Assembly: GCA_965218625.1 (NCBI GenBank)
Contig: CBDCLG010000017.1
Span: 372,001-436,000, forward strand
Direction: 5' to 3'
DNA length: 64,000 nt
Source of the DNA: Bin5 sp965218625
GTDB taxonomy: Bacteria; Chloroflexota; Anaerolineae; Caldilineales; Caldilineaceae
Made by a program: the position numbers and the translations under genes. Positions 28,817-37,704 of the stretch are shown here, in pieces (position 1 is the stretch's first letter; each line of letters opens with the position of its first letter). The notes below the pieces were generated by a model. It worked only from the letters and a program-made list of their open reading frames with translations. It did not search any database and was not told the origin of the DNA.

Positions 28817-29644
28817 ATGAAGCTGATTGTTTTCAGTAAGATGCTCCAGGAGAAGAGTATTGGGGAGTTGATCGAGCTGGCGCAGCGGCACGGCTACGAC
28901 GGCTATGATTTGGCGGTGCGGCCGGGCCATCCGGTCAACCCGGAGAATGCGGCGGCGGCGCTGCCCGAAGCGCAGGCTGAGATGACGCGGGCGGGGCTGC
29001 GGATTGGCATGGTTACGGGCAATTTCGATCTGCTGACGGCGGACCATCCGCTGGCGGAGCCGCTGCTGGCGGCGATGGATACGGCGGACGTGCGGCTGCT
29101 GAAGCTGGGCTATTTCAGGTTCGAGCCGGCGACGATGGACTACTGGGCGCAGGTGGATGATGTACGGCGGGCGTTTGCGGCGTGGGAGAAGCTGGCCAGC
29201 ATATACAACGTCAAGGTCTGCTACCACACGCACTCGCACTACTGCATGGGGCTGAACGCGGCCGCGCTGATGCACCTGCTGCGCGATTTCGATCCGGCCC
29301 TGTTGGGCGCGTACCTGGACCCGGGCCACTTTGCCGTCGACGGCGAGCCGTTCGATTTCGGGCTGGCGATGGCGCGCGAATATCTGAGCATACTGTCGAT
29401 GAAGGATGTGCTGATCGAGCGCGTGGCGAAGAACGGTCACGGCGCGGCGCGCACGCACTGGGTGCCCGCGGGCGAGGGGATGGTCGACTGGACGGCGGTT
29501 TTCGACGAACTGCGGCGCACCGGCTACGACGGGTATGTGTCGATTCACTGCGAGTATGATATCGACGAGGGCGAGGACTGGTACGAGACGTTTGTGCGGG
29601 AGGTGGCGTTCTTCCGAAGGATGAGGGGGAACGGCGAGGGGTGA
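28817..29644 (+). CDS. Sugar phosphate isomerase/epimerase family protein
   Basis: Third TIM-barrel isomerase of the cluster: HTHSHY, LDPGHFA, LSMKD and SIHCEYD carry the likely metal ligands (His, Asp, Glu). 275 aa, start ATG 28817 after GGGGAGG. The next gene belongs to an inserted defence-type module, beyond which a fourth isomerase follows, so the module probably split an operon. Confidence 0.87.
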   Translation: MKLIVFSKMLQEKSIGELIELAQRHGYDGYDLAVRPGHPVNPENAAAALPEAQAEMTRAGLRIGMVTGNFDLLTADHPLAEPLLAAMDTADVRLLKLGYFRFEPATMDYWAQVDDVRRAFAAWEKLASIYNVKVCYHTHSHYCMGLNAAALMHLLRDFDPALLGAYLDPGHFAVDGEPFDFGLAMAREYLSILSMKDVLIERVAKNGHGAARTHWVPAGEGMVDWTAVFDELRRTGYDGYVSIHCEYDIDEGEDWYETFVREVAFFRRMRGNGEG

Positions 29645-29696
29645 GGAGTGAGAGTGGCTTTCACTCCGCGCAGGTTGAGGAAGGAGGGCCAAGCTG

Positions 29697-30830
29697 ATGA
29701 TAAAGAGCCTTAGTGTAAAAAATCTGAATCACGAAATCAGTGACAAGTGGGTTTTCAATGAAGACCTGAATATCATTACCGGCAAGAATGGGTCGGGCAA
29801 AACGACTCTGCTCAAGCTTCTTTGGTATCTTATCAGCGGGAATCTGGAGCGGATTGTGCCCGACATTCCGTTTCAAATGGCTTCGATCGAAACCGATTCA
29901 TTCATTTTGTCAATTACGCAAGATAATCCGAACAGAGGAAAAGTTAGCGTAGCCTTCTTTGACTATCAACTTCGTGAATTTCATAGGAGGGAATCCAATA
30001 AAGATCCAATAAAGACAGCAGTTACTCTAGATGCACAATCCGCGAAAAACATTGGTAACCGCGTCTCGGAATTAATAAGGAGCAGTCTGTTTTTCCCCTC
30101 ATTCAGGAGAATAGAAGGGGGCTATGCTGGTCGCGCTAATTTTGACATTCCTGGCTCAAGAGAGTATTCGGCTCTGAAGCCTCTTCAACAGGCAATGGAA
30201 GAGTTCTCATCTGAGATCTCCCTCAACGGACACGCATTCATTGCTTCAATTTCAACAGATGATATCGGCCAGCTTCTTGAGCAAAAATATGGAGACGTGC
30301 ATAGAAAGATCAGTAACCTTCAATCAAAGGTATTGAATGAGATTTCACAAAGGCTTGAGGATGTGCCTTCCGTGATGACCGACATTCAACAGGTTGCTGA
30401 CGAACGAAACCGATTGCTCAAGCCGTTTAGTGTCTTATCCGAGCTAACTCAAAGCATCTTGCAGTATGAGTCGATTCGAATCGGCGGACGGGATGCCCTA
30501 GGTGAAGCCACAGAAGGGATCATTCTGGGAGAAGGAACGGAGGGCACGACTCTTGAGCGAGCAAAGGAGGCTATCGCATCCGACATGCTCTCCTCTGGGG
30601 AGAAGCAGATGTTGAGTTTCCTCTGCTACAACGCGTTCAACGAAAATACTGCTATTTTCATTGATGAGCCGGAGTTAAGCCTGCATGTGGATTGGCAAAG
30701 AATCCTATTGCCAACGCTGCTTGAGCAGGGGACGGACAATCAGTTTTTTATTGCCACACATTCACCCTTCATCTACGCCAAGTATCCTGACAAGGAGATT
30801 CCGTTGGGAGAAAAGGGAGGGGCGAATTAG
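29697..30830 (+). CDS. AAA/ABC-type ATPase (AriA-like, PARIS-type system)
   Basis: SMC/RecF-like ATPase: Walker A at G29-T37 (GKNGSGKTT), an ABC signature variant SSGEKQMLSFL, Walker B IFIDEPELSLH and H-loop IATHSPFIY. Between them is a roughly 200-residue helical insert. It is followed, with a TAGTG overlap, by a DUF4435/TOPRIM protein. This gene order is that of the PARIS anti-phage system, where the ATPase AriA senses phage anti-restriction proteins and releases AriB. At 377 aa it is shorter than characterised AriA proteins, so it may be a divergent branch. RBS GGAAGGAGGG is strong. Lower GC than the sugar genes around it. Confidence 0.85.
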   Translation: MIKSLSVKNLNHEISDKWVFNEDLNIITGKNGSGKTTLLKLLWYLISGNLERIVPDIPFQMASIETDSFILSITQDNPNRGKVSVAFFDYQLREFHRRESNKDPIKTAVTLDAQSAKNIGNRVSELIRSSLFFPSFRRIEGGYAGRANFDIPGSREYSALKPLQQAMEEFSSEISLNGHAFIASISTDDIGQLLEQKYGDVHRKISNLQSKVLNEISQRLEDVPSVMTDIQQVADERNRLLKPFSVLSELTQSILQYESIRIGGRDALGEATEGIILGEGTEGTTLERAKEAIASDMLSSGEKQMLSFLCYNAFNENTAIFIDEPELSLHVDWQRILLPTLLEQGTDNQFFIATHSPFIYAKYPDKEIPLGEKGGAN

Positions 30831-31591
30831 TGCCGGTGCCGTCCCCCACGGTAGAGGAGTTGGTCGCTGTCCTTCGTCGATCAAATTTGCCAACGGTTCT
30901 TGTTGAAGGCCAAGACGATATGCGCATCTATCGCTGGGTAGAGGAGCGTCTTGGCAGCCAAACCGCTAATGTACTGCCTACGGGCGGCAGACCGAATCTA
31001 CTTTCCGTTTATGAGAGAAGGAACGAATTCTCTAATCTGCCGGTTGCGTTTGTCGCTGACAGGGACATGTGGCTGTTTTCAGGGGTTTCGTCAGAGTACG
31101 ATGGGGTGATTTGGACAGAGGGGTACAGCATCGAAAATGACCTTTACGCGGGGGCTGAACTGGAAAATCTGATGGAGGCCGAGGAAGCGGAAAATCATCA
31201 ACAACTGCTGGATGCCATTGTCGAGTGGTTTGCATTTGAAGTAGAAAAGCATTTGGCGGGAGAGGATTTCGAGGTCGCCCATCACTGCAACCGTGTTGTC
31301 CCGCTTGGGCAGACGAAAATGGACGAAGATTTTGGCAAAAGCCGGGGATTTCGTCCACCTGGAGCGGAGATTCATCAGCAGATCAGAAGAGGGTATCAGC
31401 TTCAACTGCGAGGAAGATCGCTTTTCGAAATGTTGGTCCGCTTTCTGAGCGCCCCTGACCGGGATAGCAAGCACAGTATTCATGGTCTTTACGAAATTGC
31501 ATTCAAGATGACCTCTTCCCACCCTCTAATGGCCCGACTGATACAGGAGATTGAACGAACGATTGCGGACCAGAGGACCGCTTCACAGTAG
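30830..31591 (+). CDS. DUF4435 TOPRIM-like effector (AriB-like, PARIS-type system)
   Basis: 253-aa protein starting at GTG 30830 inside the ATPase stop (TAGTG), so coupled to it. The TOPRIM pattern is present: E26 in VLVEGQDD, the D-x-D in VADRDMW, and the later TEGYSIENDLY typical of DUF4435. In PARIS the equivalent protein AriB is a nuclease, reported to act on tRNA when released from the ATPase complex. That activity is inferred here from family and gene order only. The C-terminal half is helical without a named domain. Confidence 0.82.
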   Translation: MPVPSPTVEELVAVLRRSNLPTVLVEGQDDMRIYRWVEERLGSQTANVLPTGGRPNLLSVYERRNEFSNLPVAFVADRDMWLFSGVSSEYDGVIWTEGYSIENDLYAGAELENLMEAEEAENHQQLLDAIVEWFAFEVEKHLAGEDFEVAHHCNRVVPLGQTKMDEDFGKSRGFRPPGAEIHQQIRRGYQLQLRGRSLFEMLVRFLSAPDRDSKHSIHGLYEIAFKMTSSHPLMARLIQEIERTIADQRTASQ

Positions 31592-31643
31592 TTCAAGCCA
31601 TCCTGTAGAGAACGACCCGATACCAAGTCGAAAGGAACACACT

Positions 31644-32465
31644 TTGGCATACCCTTATCCACTTGTATTCAGTACACTCGGCACGCCGGACTGGTCGTTG
31701 GAGCGCTGCGCGGCGCAGGCGGAGGCGGACGGTTACGCCGGGCTGGAGATCCGCATTCTGGACGGAGAGGTGATCTCGCCGCAGCTGCCGGCTGAACGGC
31801 GGACGGCGATCCGCCAGCTGATGACGCGGCACGGGCTGGTGATCGCGGGGATCGGCGCGTCGACGCGCTTTTCGTCGCCGGACGCTGCGGACCGCGCCCA
31901 ACACCTGGCCGACCTGCGCGCCTACCTGGCGCTGGCCAGCGACCTGGAGGCGCCGATCGTGCGCACCTTCGGCGGCGGGCCGTCGGAGGGGCAGACGATG
32001 GCAAATGTGATCGACCTGGTGGCGGAAAGCCTGGCGGAGGCGGCGCCGGACGCGGAACGGCACGGCGTCACGATCTGCCTGGAGACGCATGACGCGTTCT
32101 GTCGCGGTGAGGAGGTGGCGGGCGTGCTGCGGCAGGTGGACTCCCCCTACGTCAAGGCGGTCTGGGACGTGCATCATCCCTACCGGATGGGCGAGGCGGT
32201 CGAGGATACGTGGAACTTTATCGGCGCGCGGCTGGCGCACGTGCACATGAAGGACGCGCAGCTCAGGGAGGACGGAAGCTGGGAGTTGAAGCTGATGGGC
32301 GAGGGCGAGGTGCCCTGCCGCGAGATTCTCGACCTGATCGCGGCCAGGGGATACAACGGCTTCATCTGCGCCGAGTGGGAGAAGAAGTGGCACCCGGAGA
32401 TCGAGGAGCCGGAGATTGCGCTGCCGCAGCATGCGCGGGCGCTAAGGGAGTGGATGGCGGGGTAA
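31644..32465 (+). CDS. Sugar phosphate isomerase/epimerase family protein
   Basis: Fourth TIM-barrel isomerase: Glu in ICLETHD, Asp/His in VWDVHHPY, His in VHMKDA, Glu in ICAEWEKKW. The frame is open from 31551, inside the preceding DUF4435 gene, but family sequence begins at LAYPYPLVFST, and TTG 31644 with AAAGGAAC upstream is the likely start (273 aa). It follows the PARIS-like pair by 52 bases and probably once continued the operon ending at 29644. Confidence 0.87.
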   Translation: MAYPYPLVFSTLGTPDWSLERCAAQAEADGYAGLEIRILDGEVISPQLPAERRTAIRQLMTRHGLVIAGIGASTRFSSPDAADRAQHLADLRAYLALASDLEAPIVRTFGGGPSEGQTMANVIDLVAESLAEAAPDAERHGVTICLETHDAFCRGEEVAGVLRQVDSPYVKAVWDVHHPYRMGEAVEDTWNFIGARLAHVHMKDAQLREDGSWELKLMGEGEVPCREILDLIAARGYNGFICAEWEKKWHPEIEEPEIALPQHARALREWMAG

Positions 32466-32534
32466 GTGGATTTGGGATGAGGGTAGTTGACGTTTTCCTA
32501 GAGGAAGGCAAGGGCCGCGAGGCAAGATGCATTG

Positions 32535-32582
32535 CTCCATTATGCAACTTGGCCCGTGGTCCAGTTCTTGGGGCCAAGCTCA
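32535..32582 (-). repeat. IS3-like end, left member of an inverted pair
   Basis: Read on the minus strand this 48-bp segment begins TGAGCTTGGCCCC and ends ATAATGGAG. It matches 33882-33929 at 41 of 48 positions in inverted orientation. The TG start and the GGCCCC-AA-AACTGGAC core resemble IS3-family ends. The tip (32582) points toward the P63C gene. Confidence 0.75.
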
Positions 32583-32601
32583 GGGGTGTCAAGCTCAAGA
32601 T

Positions 32602-33777
32602 TCATGGCAATTCTTCCAAATTAGAGTCCATATTGGCGCCTCCTGCCCGCTTAGGTTTTGCCCGATCCAGAAAGCGCAAAAAGGAGGCCCAATCCGGTGA
32701 TGCCTGCATCAGAGCAATAACAACTGCCAGATGTTCTTCCAATTCCGGGACATCTAAATTTTCTGTGAGAAACTGATGATGATTATGTTTACGATGACCG
32801 GAAGGTTGAACCGGGGTTCGAACCCGAAGCTCGTCGAGCAGATCCTGAGAGATACGACTGTATACAATGTCGTTTGTGCATTTGCCAACAACTGAAGGAC
32901 GGCTGACACCGCCAGGACCGTCCCAGCCATTGAGACGGAAAATCTGATTGTAGAACTCGTGTGGAAACCTCTTTGACCAGGAACTGAACTGGTCGCTGAG
33001 ATATTTGTTCAGGAATATCCTCAATGCACGATCATGCCGCATTTGCTGATATCCCGTTACCTCGTCAACTAAGGCATTGATTCCAGTCTTGGCAAACCCC
33101 ATCATCAGACTAATGGCCCGTTCAACGATGGGAGCTTGACGGATAGTGGTTGTTCCTAGTTGATCCGCTTTAACAATCGCTTCACATATATCCACCAAGA
33201 GAGTTGCCGGGTATCCGAAGGCTGATGGTCCTCCTTTTGGAAGCGTAAATGGGATGGGGGAATTCAGTCGTTCCGCCAATTCCCCGGAAACAAAGGGGCT
33301 GAGCCAGTCTTGGGCGACAAAGTAAGGGATTTTAGCCTCATCTTGACCAAGTTCTGTCTGATTATGAGGGCTAACTGATAGCTGGTCCTCGGGCTCAATC
33401 AGGTTGTGTTTGCCCCGTCTTTCAGGGCTGCCACCATAAGGGAGTTTGACACCCTTCAGCATACCAGTTTGACTTAGCACCCGTTCTTCGCCCTTGAGAA
33501 CGTAGCATTCTATCTCCACGCCACCGATTATCAAGGGTTGATCCGGTGTGCCGGCAATAACCTGCAACTGTTGCTGAGTATCCGCGGCAGCGCTCGAACT
33601 CTCTTTCTGTCTCCGGTAGGCTGCCACAATATGTGGAGCAATCTCGGACGCGGGACGCATCTTTTCGAAGTCTTGAGAGGTCAGTTCCCGAGTATCCGGA
33701 TCTTGCGAGATTGCGCGACGAATCTCGCTGTCTTCGGACGAGGTGGGCCAAACTGTTCCTGGCTTAAGCTTCGGCAT
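32602..33777 (-). CDS. BrnA-like N-terminus fused to P63C-domain protein
   Basis: 391 aa. Residues 1-57 (LKPGTVWPTSSEDSEIRRA ... DPDTRELTSQDFEKMRP) read like the N-terminal half of BrnA antitoxins. The BrnA ribbon-helix-helix part is missing; instead the chain continues into a P63C-type protein: IGGVEIECYVLKGEERVLSQ, and a C-terminal P63C domain about residues 250-375 (IFRLNGWDGPGGVSRPSVVGK, then RKHNHHQFLTEN). P63C proteins occur on phages and plasmids; function unknown. The start overlaps by 14 bases the stop of a truncated brnT, exactly the brnT-brnA arrangement. The whole lies between inverted IS3-like ends. Confidence 0.8.
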   Translation of the reverse strand: MPKLKPGTVWPTSSEDSEIRRAISQDPDTRELTSQDFEKMRPASEIAPHIVAAYRRQKESSSAAADTQQQLQVIAGTPDQPLIIGGVEIECYVLKGEERVLSQTGMLKGVKLPYGGSPERRGKHNLIEPEDQLSVSPHNQTELGQDEAKIPYFVAQDWLSPFVSGELAERLNSPIPFTLPKGGPSAFGYPATLLVDICEAIVKADQLGTTTIRQAPIVERAISLMMGFAKTGINALVDEVTGYQQMRHDRALRIFLNKYLSDQFSSWSKRFPHEFYNQIFRLNGWDGPGGVSRPSVVGKCTNDIVYSRISQDLLDELRVRTPVQPSGHRKHNHHQFLTENLDVPELEEHLAVVIALMQASPDWASFLRFLDRAKPKRAGGANMDSNLEELP

Positions 33778-33881
33778 ATTGTCTTATTTCCTCTCTCGTA
33801 GCCCTGCGCAGGCTTATGACATGAATCTTGCCAGTTTCTTGTTCAGTATATACCGCAACGCAGATACGCGAGTTGATGTAG
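33764..33881 (-). pseudogene. BrnT toxin remnant (C-terminal 38 codons)
   Basis: The minus-strand reading YINSRICVAVYTEQE ... HVISLRRATREEIRQYAEA is the C-terminal strand and helix of BrnT ribonuclease toxins. Upstream the similarity stops exactly at the IS3-like tip at 33882, so the 5' two thirds were removed or displaced by that element. The toxin is therefore inactive, while the downstream BrnA-like fusion is intact. Confidence 0.7.
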
Positions 33882-33929
33882 TGAGCTTGGCCCCAAAAAC
33901 TGGACAACAAGCTAAGGTGTATAATGGAG
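33882..33929 (+). repeat. IS3-like end, right member of an inverted pair
   Basis: 48 bp beginning TGAGCTTGGCCCC and containing ACTGGACAACAAGC and TATAATGGAG, resembling the left end of IS3-family elements including the -10-like TATAAT. It abuts the broken brnT sequence. No transposase follows; the methylase gene comes 58 bases later. Confidence 0.75.
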
Positions 33930-33986
33930 CAGTTCACTAAGCACGTAGAGAGGCAGAAGAATGGCCAACAGTTGTTACCGACGATT

Positions 33987-36899
33987 TCACACCACCAGCT
34001 GAGCACCCTTTGGACGCCTCTTCCCCCCATGCACGGACGGCTCGGCGCACCATTTGGCGGAGAGGCGGCGTACGGCCTGGTAGATCTCCTCGCCGTAGCC
34101 GAGGAGATCGCAGATGACGCGACGGTCGAGGGGGGCTCGGTTGGGGTCGGCGTCGGCGAGGTAGGCGGGCAGCAGGTCCTTGTCGTGGAACTCGTCGAAG
34201 ATCTTCTCGGCCATTCGTAGCTGTTCATCCGTTAGGGAGCGGAGATCCAGCACGGGCAGGGATTCGGCGGAGCGGATGGTCATATTCGCCTTGCTCGATT
34301 GCTGACGGCTGGAATGCCACCAGTAGGACAGCAAACCCAGTGTTGAGTTACCCCATACCGCGAAGGCATAATCATATCTTATATCGGAAAAGATCACGTT
34401 TGGCCATATCCTTCCACCGATCGACTCCTGATCCGTGAAAGCGACGGCTAGAGCCTGAGAGCCAAAAGTAAAGTCACGGTTGAGATGCGCTCTGGTCGCA
34501 GTATCCCAAACTACCGCAGCAGCATCCTCCATGCCCTGTCTGACCTGAAGCTGTGAATCAGGAACGCAGACCATATGGGACTCATTTGGGGCATCATGGT
34601 TCCACAGGGACGGATAGGTGGCCGTGACGCTTGGAGGCGCCTTGTCAAAGGGCCCTCTAGGAGGCAGTCCAGGTTTAGGGGCTGGGCCCGTAATATCGCG
34701 ATCCACTAAGCCCAGTGCGCCGACGTCGGCCAGTAACGCCGTCTTCAGTTCAACCGGGACCGCATGGCCGGGGGGCCAAAGCTTGGATTGGGTCAAAGCG
34801 TATGCCGTTTGCGCCACTGAGTAGTCGGACACGCGCACCGCGCGCCAAACTGGGGCACGGGGCGCGGTGATCATGTAGCCCGCATTCTCTCCCCCGAGCA
34901 TAATAGGCGTGCCCCCATAAGGCCCGTCTTCGATTCGTCTGACCTGACTACTGTCAAGAGCGCAGCCTGCCGCCAGTTCTCTCGCGGAGGCAAACCCCTG
35001 CGGCCTGCGGCTAAGGGATATAAAACGGTATGCATCATTGGGCTCTTCGTCCAAACTGAGCCTGCGGGCGATTGCCAGACATTCAGCCATGCCGGTGTCG
35101 GATGAGAAGGCCATTTCACGATCGTTCTCTGCGATACTCAAGACAGTCACATCGGTGTAATCACGAGCAAGCATCTCGCGAAAGCCCTCCCAGGACAGAC
35201 CGGAAGCGGCAGACAGAGGAAGGACCAGGGCCAGGACACCGCCCGGTTTGACCTTTTTGTGGGCCAGTGCTGCAAAAGCGGAGGCAATGCCGGCGTTGCC
35301 GTGGGAACAGGTACCCTTCGCCAGTCTATTGGCCCGTTTTCCCATAGCCGACTGGTCTTCATTAGTCGCGTCAAAAGCCGCGAAAGCAGGGTTGGTGATG
35401 TCGGCATGCGCGCCTTCGTGGTTGGTGGCCCGGGTAAATGGTGGATTCATGATCACCAGGTCATAGTTGAAATCGCGTATCACAGCGCGTATCTGATCAG
35501 CTGTCTCTTCCCCCGCGCTGCCTGTGCGCATGGCGGGGTCGCTGGTGTCTAGCAGCGTCAGTACGTCGGAAGATTGGAGCAGCTCCAGCGAGCCAATCAT
35601 CACACTGCCGTCCTGCTGGCGGCCGTAGGGCATGGTGTAAAGACGCGAGTTGGTAAAGCCGACCGCCGGTTCGACGCCTGAGAGCGTGGAGCCGGTGATG
35701 TGGATGGCCGACGGCATGACGTCGCAGCCGTAAAGGACCTCCTCCATCATCACCTGGTGCAGTTTGGCCGGGTTGCCGCCGGCGCGCTCGTGACGGACAG
35801 CGATCTGCTCGTAGACGGCGGAGAGCAGCGCGCCGGTGCCGCAGGCGAAGTCGCCGACGCGCAGGCTGCCGATCGCTTCAGGGTCTGCCCAGTCGACGCC
35901 TTCCAGCTTGGCAACGGCGAGCCGGGCGAGCAGCGCGGCGGACGCGGGCAGCGTGTAGAAGGTGGCGAGATACTTGCGGTCTGCGATGAGGCGCTGGAAG
36001 ATGCGGCCGGTCAGGTCGTGGGCGTTTTCCACGCCTGTAGCGCTGACGGCCTGGGCAGTGTCCTGCAGACGCCGCAGGATGCGGGCGGCGTCAGCGGAAT
36101 CCAGATGCTTGAGGATTTTCCTGGCGATGCCGAAAATGGGCCAGTAGTTGATGTTGAGAATGGCGGTCCAGGCCTTAAGGACCTCGCCCTGCGGGTTGGC
36201 TACACTGTCGTCGCAGACCTGCGCGAGCGATTTGATACGGGCGTGCATGCCGGCGATCTGATCGTGGAAGACGAGGGCGTTGGCGATGATAGCGCAGGCC
36301 ATGCGGCGGGTCTGGCGCACGTTGGCCATGCCCAGCAGGCCGGCTATTTCCGCGGTGATGCCGGGACGGGTCTGGTCTATCTCGTCGAGAAACTTGGCCG
36401 CGGCATCGATGCCCTCCTGCAGGGTGGTGGTTGCCTGGTCAACGGCATGCTGGGGAACGGAGACGAGCCGCACCATGTCGGCCAGATCCTCGAAGCTCCC
36501 GTCCAGCCAGCCGGACTCGGGAAAGCGGTCGGCGCCGCCGTTCTGGGTGAAAACAGAGTAAGACAGGCGGGCCTCTGACAGGACGGCGTGGAGATCGTTC
36601 GCATCGCGCACTTCGGTAGGATAGCGTAGAGCGATGGCGGCTTCGATAGGACGCCCAGAGACGGTGGTCTCCAGCCCGAGCCGCTGCGTCGCTTCCTCCT
36701 CGGCGTGCGCAGCGGGCATGTACTCCGCCTCGATCACCACCGGCACGCTGCCGGGCGCGGTGATGAGGATGTCGGGCTGACGTCCAGGGTGACCGGCGAT
36801 CATGCCGATGTGCTCCGACCGGACTTCGCTACGCGGCAGCACCGCCTGGAGCAGGTTGCCCAATGCGTTGTTGGCGCTTGGCTCGGTCTGGTGCGGCAT
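33987..36899 (-). CDS. N-6 DNA methylase, possible single-chain type IIG-like enzyme
   Basis: 970-aa protein. Motif I is GDFACGTGALL near residue 349 and motif IV is NPPF at about 485 (DLVIMNPPFTRATN), so it is an N6-adenine methylase of the type I/IIG kind. The C-terminal 350 residues would hold target recognition. Near the N terminus D43 (QPDILI) and E57-A-E59 (VIEAEY) have the layout of a PD-(D/E)XK nuclease but with Glu where Lys is expected, so cleavage is uncertain. No HsdS or HsdR gene is adjacent. Alternatives are a stand-alone methylase or part of a larger defence locus with the genes to its right. Confidence 0.83.
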   Translation of the reverse strand: MPHQTEPSANNALGNLLQAVLPRSEVRSEHIGMIAGHPGRQPDILITAPGSVPVVIEAEYMPAAHAEEEATQRLGLETTVSGRPIEAAIALRYPTEVRDANDLHAVLSEARLSYSVFTQNGGADRFPESGWLDGSFEDLADMVRLVSVPQHAVDQATTTLQEGIDAAAKFLDEIDQTRPGITAEIAGLLGMANVRQTRRMACAIIANALVFHDQIAGMHARIKSLAQVCDDSVANPQGEVLKAWTAILNINYWPIFGIARKILKHLDSADAARILRRLQDTAQAVSATGVENAHDLTGRIFQRLIADRKYLATFYTLPASAALLARLAVAKLEGVDWADPEAIGSLRVGDFACGTGALLSAVYEQIAVRHERAGGNPAKLHQVMMEEVLYGCDVMPSAIHITGSTLSGVEPAVGFTNSRLYTMPYGRQQDGSVMIGSLELLQSSDVLTLLDTSDPAMRTGSAGEETADQIRAVIRDFNYDLVIMNPPFTRATNHEGAHADITNPAFAAFDATNEDQSAMGKRANRLAKGTCSHGNAGIASAFAALAHKKVKPGGVLALVLPLSAASGLSWEGFREMLARDYTDVTVLSIAENDREMAFSSDTGMAECLAIARRLSLDEEPNDAYRFISLSRRPQGFASARELAAGCALDSSQVRRIEDGPYGGTPIMLGGENAGYMITAPRAPVWRAVRVSDYSVAQTAYALTQSKLWPPGHAVPVELKTALLADVGALGLVDRDITGPAPKPGLPPRGPFDKAPPSVTATYPSLWNHDAPNESHMVCVPDSQLQVRQGMEDAAAVVWDTATRAHLNRDFTFGSQALAVAFTDQESIGGRIWPNVIFSDIRYDYAFAVWGNSTLGLLSYWWHSSRQQSSKANMTIRSAESLPVLDLRSLTDEQLRMAEKIFDEFHDKDLLPAYLADADPNRAPLDRRVICDLLGYGEEIYQAVRRLSAKWCAEPSVHGGKRRPKGAQLVV

Positions 36900-37075
36900 A
36901 TGAATATGTTGCCCGGCAAATGGATGAATGAGGTGGCGGCGGGATAACCGTACGTCTGATTCCCCGTCAATCTACCACTTCGCCGATAGCAAGCCAAAAC
37001 CGGCTGAACTGCCGGGCTTTGCCTGACAGTTCACGCTATGCTATTGTGCACAGCCACAGCCTTACAGGAACCGCC

Positions 37076-37291
37076 ACATACGTAAGGGAACCGATCAACA
37101 CAAACCTGTTCGTCCGAAACTACGGCCGGCGCGAGCTACTGGACCTGGTCGACGACATGACGCAGCAGGCGGGGACGCGCAAGGCGGAGCTGGTGGAGGG
37201 AATCGAGCAGGGTTCGGACCTAAGCGAGATGTTCAACGCGGCGGATCTCTACATTCGCAACAGCACGGACGATGTTGACCCAGACTTCCAT
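37076..37291 (+). pseudogene. Possible gene remnant with SAP-like segment
   Basis: About 70 codons (YVREPINTNLFVRNYGRREL ... NSTDDVDPDFH) with G/C-rich third positions, looking like real coding sequence, but with no start or ribosome site; family-like quality ends near 37,291. LLDLVDD followed by TRKAELVEGI faintly resembles a SAP DNA-binding motif. I do not recognise the family. The rest of the gap from the methylase start (36900) to the GIY-YIG gene shows nothing else I can name. Confidence 0.35.
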
Positions 37292-37344
37292 ATGTGCAAT
37301 AGGGCTTACATCGGATTTTACCCCAACCCCACAAGGAGAAAACT

Positions 37345-37704
37345 ATGCCAAGAGGATTCAGTAAGGGCAGAGGATCTAGGAGAGGACGGTCGTCCACTGG
37401 TGGCAACCGTTCGAGTCGGCCAAAAGGCAAAGTCAGAAACGGTAAGTCCGTTCAGTATTCAATCAAAGGGGCCAAAGGACAGACCAAGTACATCGGCACC
37501 ACCAATAACCCGACCCGCCGGGCGGCTCAACATCAGCAGTCGGGCAAAATAGGGCTTGGCGACCATATGGTCGTGGAAACACGTCCCACGTCCCGTCCTA
37601 AAGCTGAGGGTGTAGAAAGAGCAAAGTTGAGGTCGTTCCGCCAAGAGAATGGACGGAATCCGCAGCACAACATGACGAACGACGGCAAGTACCACCCACG
37701 CTAA
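37345..37704 (+). CDS. Small basic GIY-YIG nuclease-domain protein
   Basis: 119 aa. After a very basic Gly/Ser/Arg-rich 35-residue start comes a GIY-YIG-like core: Q-Y38-S-I, K-Y49-I-G, N54/N55, R58 and H63 (TNNPTRRAAQH), then a Glu in the AEGVERAK helix and the closing NPQHN. The first motif is QYSI rather than GIYY, so activity is unproven. AAGGAG lies 8 bases before ATG 37345, a strong ribosome site. The N-terminal tail probably binds nucleic acid. It sits between a large methylase and a NERD-helicase, a defence-like neighbourhood. Confidence 0.75.
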   Translation: MPRGFSKGRGSRRGRSSTGGNRSSRPKGKVRNGKSVQYSIKGAKGQTKYIGTTNNPTRRAAQHQQSGKIGLGDHMVVETRPTSRPKAEGVERAKLRSFRQENGRNPQHNMTNDGKYHPR

